The notes under the pieces: generated by a model
Told to the model about the DNA's origin: nothing
The model's input: only the letters and a program-made list of their open reading frames with translations
Databases searched by the model: none
Shown here: positions 25,298 through 33,396 of the stretch, piece by piece
How the letters are laid out: each line of letters begins with the position of its first letter
Position numbering within the stretch: the first letter of the stretch is position 1
NCBI GenBank assembly: GCA_020717985.1
Contig: DYDH01000024.1
Location: 1-33,935 of the forward strand
Origin: Herpetosiphon sp.
GTDB lineage: Bacteria > Chloroflexota > Anaerolineae > Anaerolineales > Villigracilaceae
DNA: 33,935 nucleotides
Direction: 5' to 3'
Made by a program: the position numbers and the translations under genes

Positions 25298-25468
25298 ATG
25301 AAGACAAAACCAATTCGATGGATCGAGCAAATCATAACCTACTCACCGCTTGCGGGAATTATCGGTGCATCGCTCTTGAATTTGACCAAATTCCAAAACC
25401 AACTCTTGATGCTCTTCCTGCTACTCTGGGCAAGCGCATTTTTCCTCTATAAATCCTGGGCAACCTAA
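25298..25468 (+). CDS. Small membrane protein (56 aa) with its own KdpE-type promoter
   Basis: The protein reads MKTKPIRWIEQIITYSPLAG at its start, with a hydrophobic stretch (about residues 13-28). A second helix near residues 35-50 is rich in Leu, Phe and Trp (LLMLFLLLWASAFFLYK). I recognise no family. AAGGAAA lies about 9 bases before the ATG, and the promoter with two operator boxes ends 26 bp upstream, so expression is well supported. Because the promoter matches that of kdp, it is probably induced by K+ starvation together with the pump. It could be a small regulator of KimA-like or Kdp transporters; this is inference. Confidence 0.75.
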   Translation: MKTKPIRWIEQIITYSPLAGIIGASLLNLTKFQNQLLMLFLLLWASAFFLYKSWAT

Positions 25469-25479
25469 CAATACTATAA

Positions 25480-25555
25480 TCTTGACACTTTCTTGACGCG
25501 CAGGGGGCATTTCTTGCGCCTAAATTGACACGCCCAACTTTAGAATGTTGGGCGT
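25480..25555 (+). promoter_or_regulatory. Promoter of the first kdpE-like gene with KdpE-type boxes and an inverted repeat over the -10
   Basis: Box 1 (25480-25497) is TCTTGAC-N4-TCTTGAC. Box 2 (25512-25529) is TCTTGCG-N4-AATTGAC, again 32 bp later. TAGAAT (25541-25546), the best -10 of the three promoters, begins 11 bp after box 2. A perfect 9-bp inverted repeat, ACGCCCAAC (25530-25538) and GTTGGGCGT (25547-25555), encloses the -10. This could be a second operator. Autoregulation is implied. Confidence 0.8.
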
Positions 25556-25582
25556 TCTTGATATTTTCTTTATGGCGCATTG

Positions 25583-26281
25583 ATGTCCACTATTTCCAAC
25601 CTCCCTCTGAAAATCCTTGTTGTAGATGACGAGCGCCCCATCAGGCGTTTTCTGAATGCTTCGCTCGGGAATCGCTACACAATTTTGGAAGCCGAAAACG
25701 GCGAGGTGGCGATTCAGTCGGCAGCTGTCAATCATCCCGACTTGATCATCCTGGATTTGGGATTACCCGACATTGACGGCACCGAAGTGACCCGCCGCAT
25801 CCGCGAGTGGACGGATGTGCCCGTTATCATCATTTCAGTTCGAGATAGCGAACAGGACAAGGTCGCCGCACTCGACGCGGGCGCAGACGACTATCTCACC
25901 AAACCCTTCGGTACAAGCGAATTACTGGCGCGGATTCGGGTCGCACTGCGCCGCTCCAATAAAACTGAAAGCGAGTCAGCGGTCTATGAGAACGACGGCT
26001 TGACAGTTGATTTCATGAAGCGTGAGGTGCGGGTCAACGAAAACTCGGTCACTCTCACCCCAACCGAATACAACATTCTGAAAATACTTGTAAATCATGC
26101 GGGGAAAGTGCTTACCCACCAGCAATTGATTAAAGAAGTTTGGGGTGGAAATTACGAAGCAGATTCACACCTCCTGCGAGTCAATATCAGCAACCTGCGG
26201 CACAAGATCGAGAGCATCCCATTGAAGCCGCGCTACATCATCACCGAGCCTGGAATTGGTTATCGGCTCAAGGAAAACTAA
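25583..26281 (+). CDS. KdpE-like OmpR-family response regulator (paralogue 1)
   Basis: This 232-aa protein has an N-terminal receiver domain (ILVVDDE, acidic pair Asp15-Asp16; phospho-acceptor Asp58 in IILDLGLPD; Lys in YLTKPFGT). A C-terminal winged helix (LTPTEYNILKILVNHAGKVL, and GIGYRLKEN at the end) follows. It is very similar to the protein at 31986-32687. No sensor kinase gene adjoins it, so KdpD (29316-31976) may serve both. Its promoter carries KdpE-type boxes, so it probably regulates itself. No good Shine-Dalgarno is seen before the ATG at 25583. Confidence 0.93.
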   Translation: MSTISNLPLKILVVDDERPIRRFLNASLGNRYTILEAENGEVAIQSAAVNHPDLIILDLGLPDIDGTEVTRRIREWTDVPVIIISVRDSEQDKVAALDAGADDYLTKPFGTSELLARIRVALRRSNKTESESAVYENDGLTVDFMKREVRVNENSVTLTPTEYNILKILVNHAGKVLTHQQLIKEVWGGNYEADSHLLRVNISNLRHKIESIPLKPRYIITEPGIGYRLKEN

Positions 26282-26286
26282 AAAAC

Positions 26287-27354
26287 ATGACAAACAATAC
26301 AGTTCCACATCTAACACAGGAATACGAAATTCAAAAAGCGTTGTTCGAAAACCAGCCTGCAATCGTCCAAAGATTTTTGGAAGGTCAGGCGCAGGTCATC
26401 GCAGATGCACTGATCTCGAAAACATCGCAGGTGCGTTTTTCCCTGCCCGACCGCGTGGTGACGCATCCCAGCCAAAACGGGGGGAACGGCGCGATCAACA
26501 TCCCTGAAACGCAACGACAAAATACCGTTGGCGGCTTTCTTCAACATGACACACGCGAATTGCTGACGCGGCGGCTGAACGAGTTGGAAAAATCTGACAG
26601 TCATGAAGTCACCGTCAGCGCGGGATTGCTGCGCTATGCAGCTGTCACGCACATGGTTAACAACATGCTGCCAGCGGGTCGCATGGTGACCTACCGATCC
26701 GACGGCGATGAACAAATCCCAAGCATCCCAACGGGTGACGATGCGCCCGAGTCCGCCATCACCCAAGCCAGCGACGCGATTGTCGAGGACGGCGACGAAG
26801 ACGGACGCGGCGAGGTGCAGACTCCCTACGTCCCAGCCGCGCGGAAATTCTTTCTGCCGCAGTGGGTGGCATTCGACGATAAGGGAAAACTGCTGGTCGG
26901 TTCCGTAAACGAAGCCGAAGCCCACGTCCGATCCACGCAGCAATATGTGACGATTTTGCATCGCGCCCTTGCACTTGCGCCTTACATCTCGGCAAGCGGG
27001 GAATATCAGCAAAAGCGCTACGGGATTTTGGGACAACTGGTCAATCAAGGACGGGCGTTGGCGAATTTCAAGACGCAGGAAATCATCCGCAGAATCAAGG
27101 AGCGGGTGGAAAACCAATCCCTGAATCGCGGACTGAGCATCACCCTGTCCTATTTCGACGACCAGACTCTCGAAATGGAAAACTCCAAACTTGAGATCAT
27201 CCCCGCCGGGCGGATCATGTTCGTCCCAGCGTTCGTTGTCCGTGCTTCACGCGGCGAGCAAGCCAAGGTGGCGCAGGACACGCGGTTGAACTCGTCCACG
27301 CGCAAGCATTTACTCGGTCAACTGAAAAAACTTGAAACAGCGTTTCAGTCATAA
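26287..27354 (+). CDS. Unrecognised 355-aa protein between kdpE-like and KimA-like genes
   Basis: This soluble protein starts 5 bp after the response-regulator stop, so it is co-transcribed. No known domain is recognised. The N-terminal part (residues 1-150) is helical, with QPAIVQRFLEGQAQVIADAL and TQRQNTVGGFLQHDTRELLT. An acidic low-complexity linker follows (residues 155-185, DEDGRGEVQTP). The C-terminal half has KFFLPQWVAFDDKGKLLVGS and NQGRALANFKTQEIIRRIKE. The ATG at 26287 is chosen because everything in frame upstream overlaps the regulator. It precedes the second KimA-like gene by 23 bp, suggesting a role tied to K+ transport or its control. Nothing more can be said from sequence. Confidence 0.8.
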   Translation: MTNNTVPHLTQEYEIQKALFENQPAIVQRFLEGQAQVIADALISKTSQVRFSLPDRVVTHPSQNGGNGAINIPETQRQNTVGGFLQHDTRELLTRRLNELEKSDSHEVTVSAGLLRYAAVTHMVNNMLPAGRMVTYRSDGDEQIPSIPTGDDAPESAITQASDAIVEDGDEDGRGEVQTPYVPAARKFFLPQWVAFDDKGKLLVGSVNEAEAHVRSTQQYVTILHRALALAPYISASGEYQQKRYGILGQLVNQGRALANFKTQEIIRRIKERVENQSLNRGLSITLSYFDDQTLEMENSKLEIIPAGRIMFVPAFVVRASRGEQAKVAQDTRLNSSTRKHLLGQLKKLETAFQS

Positions 27355-27377
27355 ATATTTTTTAAAAGGTAAACAAC

Positions 27378-29198
27378 ATGATTTTTTCCATCGGTCTTCT
27401 CATCGTAATAACTTTTCTGGCGTACAAAGCCTCGCCAGTTGAAAAGGAAGAAAGCGCCCATGTGCATGGTGCGGGTCAAATCGGCTTGCTTGCAGCCATA
27501 GCGTTGTTTGGCGTGGACTACTTTACATCCTACTTCTATGCCACTGGCGAGATGATGCATGCCTTGCATCCTTACGGTATTCAACAATGGGGTTACTATG
27601 CGGCAGCCATCATTAGCATTGCAAATATCGTATTTGGCGTGCTGTATATGTACTCGCTGGGAATTTTCAACGAAGGAGGCGGATCGTACACGGCATCCAT
27701 GCGTTACCTTACGCCTGCTTTAAGTCTTGTCGTGGCAGTGGTGTTGATTCAAGATTACGTTTTCACCATCGTTGTCTCGGCGCTTTCAGGCGGTGACCAA
27801 TTACTCTCGGTACTTGGGCAGTATGGCGCAAATTGGTTCTGGCATTTCCTCATCGGCGGGATACTGGCGGCAATCACGTGGTATCTCACCATTCGCGGGC
27901 GCGGTGAATCAGCGCAGGTGGTTTTTACTTTGCTGGGAATTTTTGTCATGATGACCCTGCTCATGGTTGGCGGTTTGATCTACGCCAATATGCGCGGTGT
28001 AGCGGCTGTGGAAGTAGAAGAAACCATCAAGCAGGTATCGTTCAGTCAGGCGCTCTTCCACCTGTTGACGGCTTCCATGAAAGGTCTGGTTGCATTGACG
28101 GGACTGGAAGCCATGTCCAATGGAATCCAGTTTGTTATCAATGAAGATGCCGAAGTGGTGAAGTGGGGCAAGAAGCGTTACCCAAAACTCAAAGGGCTGT
28201 GGGCTTTTTACAGCGGCAAGGCTGGGATCGGACGTTTCGTCCAGACTTCCTTCCTGTTCTACGGTGGTATTACAACATTCATGCTTTCATTCTTTGCCAT
28301 CCGCTTCAACGTGTTCGACGGCACACTTGGGCGCACGCTTGTGGGCAACCTGGCTTATATTGGTTTTACCCAATTCCCGGGCGGCGAAATTATGTTCTGG
28401 GTGTATCAAATTCTGGCGGTGGCATTGCTATCGGCGGCATCCATGACTGCCTTTCAGGATTTACAAGCCACGGAGTGGCGAGATGTGGCGATTGGCGAAC
28501 TTCCCGAATTCATTGTTTACCGTAACGAGCAGGGAACATTTACCCGTTCGGTAACGATTGGCTTTATTGCTACGATTATCATCATGCTCCTGGTGCGCGG
28601 ACAAACATCGGTAGCTGTGCCGTTTTATGGGGTAGGCGTATTCATGCCAATCATGGTCATGGGGCTTGCCATCCGCAAGCACATAATTGCACATTACACG
28701 GGTAGAAAACGTGCCTGGGGGGCATTTGCTGCGTCATTTGCAGCGGGCTTGTCCGCGATTGTATTTGTTGGTCAGATTGTCGGTAAATGGGCGGAAGGCG
28801 GCTGGATGGTGCTGATCTCCTTTGGCATTCTGGTGCTTGCCTCGAATGCCATGCTTATCTCACCAATCGGATTCCGCGACCCCAAGCAAATCCACCGCAT
28901 TGTGCGCGACAAAGCTCGCGTGCAGGGCGCCATGGCATCCATCGTTGAATGGCAGTCGCTTCGGATGCAGGAATACCGTTATTCCGTGCTGGTTGGCATC
29001 TCCAGTTTCTTTGGACTTTTCGGCGTCCGACGCCCAGTCCGCTACGACCCGCCCGCAGTTGCGGGTGACTATGACCACGCCCTGCATGTGGATCACCCCG
29101 AAGCGCCTTCGCTATTGGAGCAATATCTCAACAAGCCAGAACCGAAACTGGGCGGCGCGCCAAAGCAAACAGAACCCGTTCCACCCAGTGTAGAGTAA
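27378..29198 (+). CDS. Second, diverged KimA-like APC-superfamily permease
   Basis: This 606-aa protein has about 12 membrane helices. A short first helix is followed by AIALFGVDYFTSYFYATGEM, the counterpart of the GADALSSIAYA motif in the first permease, and FNEGGGSYTASMRYLTP. The segment LVALTGLEAMSNGIQFV matches TALTGVECISNGVKAF of the other protein. It lacks the USP-like C-terminal domain but has a polar tail of about 90 residues with proline clusters. It lies downstream of the unrecognised 355-aa protein in one operon. A K+ or cation symporter is likely; amino-acid transport cannot be excluded. A terminator follows at 29203-29240. Confidence 0.82.
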   Translation: MIFSIGLLIVITFLAYKASPVEKEESAHVHGAGQIGLLAAIALFGVDYFTSYFYATGEMMHALHPYGIQQWGYYAAAIISIANIVFGVLYMYSLGIFNEGGGSYTASMRYLTPALSLVVAVVLIQDYVFTIVVSALSGGDQLLSVLGQYGANWFWHFLIGGILAAITWYLTIRGRGESAQVVFTLLGIFVMMTLLMVGGLIYANMRGVAAVEVEETIKQVSFSQALFHLLTASMKGLVALTGLEAMSNGIQFVINEDAEVVKWGKKRYPKLKGLWAFYSGKAGIGRFVQTSFLFYGGITTFMLSFFAIRFNVFDGTLGRTLVGNLAYIGFTQFPGGEIMFWVYQILAVALLSAASMTAFQDLQATEWRDVAIGELPEFIVYRNEQGTFTRSVTIGFIATIIIMLLVRGQTSVAVPFYGVGVFMPIMVMGLAIRKHIIAHYTGRKRAWGAFAASFAAGLSAIVFVGQIVGKWAEGGWMVLISFGILVLASNAMLISPIGFRDPKQIHRIVRDKARVQGAMASIVEWQSLRMQEYRYSVLVGISSFFGLFGVRRPVRYDPPAVAGDYDHALHVDHPEAPSLLEQYLNKPEPKLGGAPKQTEPVPPSVE

Positions 29199-29202
29199 AT
29201 GA

Positions 29203-29240
29203 AAAAGGCTGTGTGAAATAAAATCATACAGCCTTTTGAT
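29203..29240 (+). terminator. Intrinsic terminator after the second KimA-like gene
   Basis: A 14-bp stem (29203-29216 with 29224-29237, one G-T wobble) with an AATAAAA loop and a T-rich end (TTTTGATTT). It separates the kdpE-like/KimA operon from kdpD. Confidence 0.8.
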
Positions 29241-29315
29241 TTCATCCCCTCCCGCTCTTTCGAGGGCTTAGCCCCCCCAACAGAGCAGACTCAAAGTTGA
29301 TAGATTTGGAATACA

Positions 29316-31976
29316 ATGAACAATATGGAAACCCGTCCCGATCCTGACGAACTACTCAAACACGTCAAGTCCGAAGAGGCAAGCCGTGGAAAGCTAAAAA
29401 TCTTCCTCGGCTATGTGGCGGGCGTGGGCAAAACCTACGCCATGCTTGAAGCCGCGCATCAACGCAAGGCGCAGGGACTGGACGTGGTGGTCGGTTACAT
29501 CGAAACACACAAGCGCGCGGAAACCGAAGAACTCGTAGCAGGGCTGGAAGTATTGCCGCGCAAGCAAGTTGAATATCACAACGTCACCCTGCCTGAAATG
29601 GATGTGGATTCGGTTCTCAGCCGCCGCCCACAGTTGGTTCTCGTCGACGAATTCGCCCACACCAATGCGCCGGGTTCGCGTCATCCTAAACGCTTTCAAG
29701 ATGTGGAGGAAATTCTCGACGCAGGCATTGATGTGTACACCACGCTCAATATCCAGCACCTCGAAAGTTTGAATGACATCGTCGCGCAGGTGACAGGTAT
29801 CGTCGTACACGAAACCATCCCCGACCGCGTGATTGACGAAGCCTCCGAGATCGAAGTCATTGACCTGCCTCCCGATGAGTTGCTTGTCCGTTTGCAGGAA
29901 GGCAAAGTTTACATCCCCGAACAAGCCAGTCGCGCCATTGATAAATTCTTCCGCAAGGGCAATCTAACCGCCCTGCGTGAAATGTCTCTGCGGCGCGCAG
30001 CCGAACGCGTGGATGACCAGATGCGCTCGTACATGCGGACACGCGCCATCTCTGGTCCATGGGCTGCGAGCGAACGTCTGCTCGTCTGCATCAGCCCCAG
30101 CCCACTTGCCGAAAAACTAGTCCGCACCACCCGCAGACTGGCAGATGAACTCAACGCGGAATGGGTGGCCTTATATGTGGAAATCGCGTCCAAACCTGAA
30201 AACAATCCCGCAAATCGCGAACGCATCGGTCGGACGCTTCAACTGGCCGAGGAATTGGGGGCAAAATCCATCACCCGGGCAGGGCGATCCATCCATGAGG
30301 TTGTGCTTACGTATGCGCGCAGGCATAACATCACAAAAGTCGTCATTGGTAAACCGCTCAAGCCGCGCTGGCGGGAGATCATCACAGGTTCCGTCGTTGA
30401 CCAACTGATTTATGCCAGCGGCGACATTGACGTGTATGTTATCAGCGCGCGGACAGAGTCGAGCAAACCTGCCATTCCAACAGAGTGGCAGCCACATAGT
30501 CCAATTGGGCGCTATTTGCTAAGCCTCAGCCTGGTTGCTGTTTCCACTTTATTGGGAATTTTCGTTCGCGGGAATCTGGAGCCTGCCAATCTGGTTATGC
30601 TCTACCTTGCATCTGTGGTGATTTCAGCAATCTTCCTCGGACGCGGACCATCGCTTCTTGCCGCCATCACAGGCGTACTGGCTTTTGACTTCTTTCTTGT
30701 TCCGCCTTATTTGACCTTCGCAGTCAGCGACACAGAATACATTATCACCTTTCTTATGCTTTTTGTGATAAGCCTTATCATCAGCTCGCTCACTGCGCGG
30801 GGTCGTGAGCAAGCTGAAGCCGCCATTCGACGCGAATCACAAACATCCGCGCTTTACAATCTCAGCCGTGACCTGACATCTGCCACAAATCTTAGTCACG
30901 TAGCGGATATTATCATCTCGCGCATCGGGCAAGCCTTTGGACGTGAAGTCGCCATCTTCCTACCCGAAAATGGGGTCATCCGTCCCTTTGCAAATTCACC
31001 CTACTACCGTCCCGATGAAAATGAGCTCGCAGTAGCTGCATGGGCTTTCGAGCATGGCCAGCCCGCAGGTCGAGGTACAGATACACTGCCCGCCGCCAGT
31101 ATCCGTTGTCATCCGCTAAGAACGTCAAATGGGCTGGTTGGCATATTGGGAGTTCACCCAAAAGAACCAAACAGTTTTCTTACACCTGAACAACGGCAAA
31201 CATTAGCCGCCTTTGCAAATCAAGCTGCGCTTGCCATCGAAAGCGCCAGTCTCGCTGAGCAGGCGCGCAAGGCTGAATTATTACAGACCGCCGAAAAATT
31301 ACAAACTGCCCTGCTCAACTCCATTTCGCATGATCTACGTACGCCGTTGGTCTCCATCACTGGCGCGCTGAGCGCTCTCGATGATGATGACGGCGCGCTT
31401 GATGATTCATCACGCAGGGCTTTGATCGAAAATGCGCGCGGCGAAGCAGATCGCTTAAATCGTCTCGTGGGGAATCTGCTTTCAATGACACGTATTGAAA
31501 GCGGCGCCATCAAACTGCACCTTGAGCCTGGCGATATTCAAGACCTGATTGGCACGGCGCTTGAACAACTCGGCAAACGAATTGAGAACCACAATGTAAA
31601 AATTGATGTCCCTGTGGATTTCCCGCTTGTGCCGATGGATTTCACACTCATGGTGCAGGTCATTGTGAACTTATTGGAGAACGCAGTAAAATATTCACCT
31701 GAAAATTCAGTGATTGGAATATCCTCCACATTGGATGATGGAAAAGCCCGCATCCAAATTGCGGACAGTGGAGTGGGCATCCCCTCCGAGGATTTGACTC
31801 GCATCTTCGACAAATTCTACCGGGTCCAACGTCCAGAGAATGTCAGTGGCACGGGGTTGGGATTGTCCATTGGCAAGGGAATTATCGAAGTGCATCATGG
31901 CAGTATCTTCGCTAGCGCTCGCGCAGGCGGCGGGACGATCATTACGATAGAATTACCTTTGAATAACAAAGGATAA
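29316..31976 (+). CDS. kdpD: KdpD, full-length turgor/K+ sensor histidine kinase
   Basis: This 886-aa protein has the complete KdpD layout. The N-terminal KdpD domain carries a Walker A (GYVAGVGKTYAMLEAA, about residues 32-47) and DEFAHTNAPGSRHPKR. A USP-like domain (about 250-380), four DUF4118 helices (395-490) and a GAF domain (510-640) follow. The HisKA domain has SHDLRTP (His near 671), and the HATPase has NLLENAVKYSP, DSGVGIP and GTGLGLSI. E. coli KdpD is 894 aa. It senses low K+ and phosphorylates KdpE. The ATG at 29316 is used; a second Met follows three codons later. kdpE follows 9 bp downstream. No KdpE-type boxes are seen in front of it. Confidence 0.97.
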   Translation: MNNMETRPDPDELLKHVKSEEASRGKLKIFLGYVAGVGKTYAMLEAAHQRKAQGLDVVVGYIETHKRAETEELVAGLEVLPRKQVEYHNVTLPEMDVDSVLSRRPQLVLVDEFAHTNAPGSRHPKRFQDVEEILDAGIDVYTTLNIQHLESLNDIVAQVTGIVVHETIPDRVIDEASEIEVIDLPPDELLVRLQEGKVYIPEQASRAIDKFFRKGNLTALREMSLRRAAERVDDQMRSYMRTRAISGPWAASERLLVCISPSPLAEKLVRTTRRLADELNAEWVALYVEIASKPENNPANRERIGRTLQLAEELGAKSITRAGRSIHEVVLTYARRHNITKVVIGKPLKPRWREIITGSVVDQLIYASGDIDVYVISARTESSKPAIPTEWQPHSPIGRYLLSLSLVAVSTLLGIFVRGNLEPANLVMLYLASVVISAIFLGRGPSLLAAITGVLAFDFFLVPPYLTFAVSDTEYIITFLMLFVISLIISSLTARGREQAEAAIRRESQTSALYNLSRDLTSATNLSHVADIIISRIGQAFGREVAIFLPENGVIRPFANSPYYRPDENELAVAAWAFEHGQPAGRGTDTLPAASIRCHPLRTSNGLVGILGVHPKEPNSFLTPEQRQTLAAFANQAALAIESASLAEQARKAELLQTAEKLQTALLNSISHDLRTPLVSITGALSALDDDDGALDDSSRRALIENARGEADRLNRLVGNLLSMTRIESGAIKLHLEPGDIQDLIGTALEQLGKRIENHNVKIDVPVDFPLVPMDFTLMVQVIVNLLENAVKYSPENSVIGISSTLDDGKARIQIADSGVGIPSEDLTRIFDKFYRVQRPENVSGTGLGLSIGKGIIEVHHGSIFASARAGGGTIITIELPLNNKG

Positions 31977-31985
31977 ACGAAGATC

Positions 31986-32687
31986 ATGGAAACTGGACAG
32001 CGGGTTCTGGTCGTGGACGATGAAACATCCATCAGGCGTTATCTGCGCGCCGCATTAACCGCGCAAGGATTTACCGTTTTTGAATCTGCCACAGGGCAGG
32101 AAGCTCTGAACGCTGTCCTTGCCAACCGTCCCGACATCATTATCCTCGACCTCGGCCTGCCAGATATTGGGGGTATCGAAGTCACACGCCAACTGCGTGA
32201 GTGGTCACAGACACCGATTATCATTTTGTCTGTGCGTGAATCTGAACAGGATAAGATCGCCGCTCTCGATGCGGGTGCAGACGATTACCTCACCAAGCCC
32301 TTCGGCACGGGTGAACTCATGGCGCGTATACGAGTCGTCATGCGCAGACAGGCCAGCAAAGTTGATGAACCCATCCTGCGTGTGGATGAGTTGCAAATGG
32401 ATCTATCTCATCGAGTGGTAAATGTAAGGGGTGATGAAATTTCATTGACTCCCACTGAATACGACATCCTGCGATTGCTGATGCAAAACGCTGGCAAGGT
32501 AATCACCCATCATCATCTGCTCAGGCAAGTCTGGGGCACAGCCTATGAAAGTGAAATGCACATCCTGCGAGTCAACATCAGCAACCTGCGCCGCAAGATC
32601 GAACTCGACCCCGCAAGACCAAACTACATCCACACCGAGCCTGGAGTCGGTTATCGTATGCGAGCCGACAGTGGAAAGGAAATATAA
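31986..32687 (+). CDS. kdpE: KdpE, OmpR-family response regulator (paralogue 2, paired with KdpD)
   Basis: This 233-aa protein has a receiver (VLVVDDE; phospho-acceptor Asp55 in IIILDLGLPD; YLTKPFGT) and a winged helix (SLTPTEYDILRLLMQNAG, then GVGYRMRAD). It begins 9 bp after kdpD in the same orientation, the standard kdpDE pairing. It is close to the regulator at 25583-26281 throughout, including the recognition-helix segment HILRVNISNLRRKIE versus HLLRVNISNLRHKIE. The two proteins may therefore bind the same operators, the TCTTGAC boxes. Confidence 0.96.
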   Translation: METGQRVLVVDDETSIRRYLRAALTAQGFTVFESATGQEALNAVLANRPDIIILDLGLPDIGGIEVTRQLREWSQTPIIILSVRESEQDKIAALDAGADDYLTKPFGTGELMARIRVVMRRQASKVDEPILRVDELQMDLSHRVVNVRGDEISLTPTEYDILRLLMQNAGKVITHHHLLRQVWGTAYESEMHILRVNISNLRRKIELDPARPNYIHTEPGVGYRMRADSGKEI

Positions 32688-32723
32688 AACCCGCTTCATT
32701 TTCTGAAGCGGGTTCGTTGTTTT
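32688..32723. terminator. Bidirectional terminator between kdpE and the trkA genes
   Basis: AACCCGCTTCA (32688-32698) and TGAAGCGGGTT (32704-32714) form an 11-bp stem with a TTTTC loop. A T-rich run follows on the right. On the minus strand the opposite flank also gives TTTTATA. It starts directly after the kdpE stop and separates convergent genes. Confidence 0.85.
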
Positions 32724-32728
32724 ATTTG

Positions 32729-33394
32729 CTACGGACGGCTCAGGAGTTTTGCAAGTTGCTCGCGGGCAGGCTCATCCACCAGCGCAAGGACTTCATCGCC
32801 TTCTTCAAGAATTGTTGTGCCTCTCGGCAGGATAATATCTCCGTGACGAATAATGCCAGAGATGACACAATTATTCGGGAAGGACAAATCTTTTATCGCC
32901 AGACCAATTACCGGCGCGCCTGAAGCGATCTTTTCCTCCACAATGGAATATTTTCCACGGCGGATCTTAAGCATCGTCATCATGTCGCCGAGTGACATTT
33001 CCTCAGCCGTCAGCCGTGAAAGAATTTCAGCCTGATTGAGCGAGACGTCCACTCCCATTTCAGGGGTAAAGAGCCAGGCATTTTTTGAATTATTGACCCT
33101 GGCAATGACACGCTTTACGTTGAATTCGAACTTTCCCAACGATGTGATAACCAGATTGGTTTCATCCGAACCTGTGACTGCCGCCAAAACCTGCGCCTTC
33201 TGGATCCCAGCCTTTTCGAGAGTGGCGGGCGAACTGCCGTCACCATTAACAATACACTCGGCTGGAATTTCCTTCGTCAGTTTTTGAAGCACAATGGGAC
33301 GCTCATCAACAATGCGGACAGTGTGCCCGGCATCAATTAAAAATTTCGCCAATTGCGAACCCGTGTTCCCGCCGCCAACAACAATTACATACAT
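32729..33394 (-). CDS. TrkA-type K+ uptake regulatory protein
   Basis: This 221-aa protein contains a TrkA-N (RCK) Rossmann domain with VIVVGGGNTGSQLAKFL at the start and an acidic residue after strand 2 (VRIVDERP). A TrkA-C domain (about residues 137-218, with GLAIKDLSFPNNCVISGIIR and EEGDEVLAL) follows. Such proteins bind NAD(H) and gate Trk/Ktr K+ channels. It follows the upstream trkA-like gene with a 2-bp gap, and a terminator lies after it. The membrane channel partner (TrkH/TrkG) is not in the window and may lie to the right. Confidence 0.93.
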   Translation of the reverse strand: MYVIVVGGGNTGSQLAKFLIDAGHTVRIVDERPIVLQKLTKEIPAECIVNGDGSSPATLEKAGIQKAQVLAAVTGSDETNLVITSLGKFEFNVKRVIARVNNSKNAWLFTPEMGVDVSLNQAEILSRLTAEEMSLGDMMTMLKIRRGKYSIVEEKIASGAPVIGLAIKDLSFPNNCVISGIIRHGDIILPRGTTILEEGDEVLALVDEPAREQLAKLLSRP

Positions 33395-33396
33395 GG

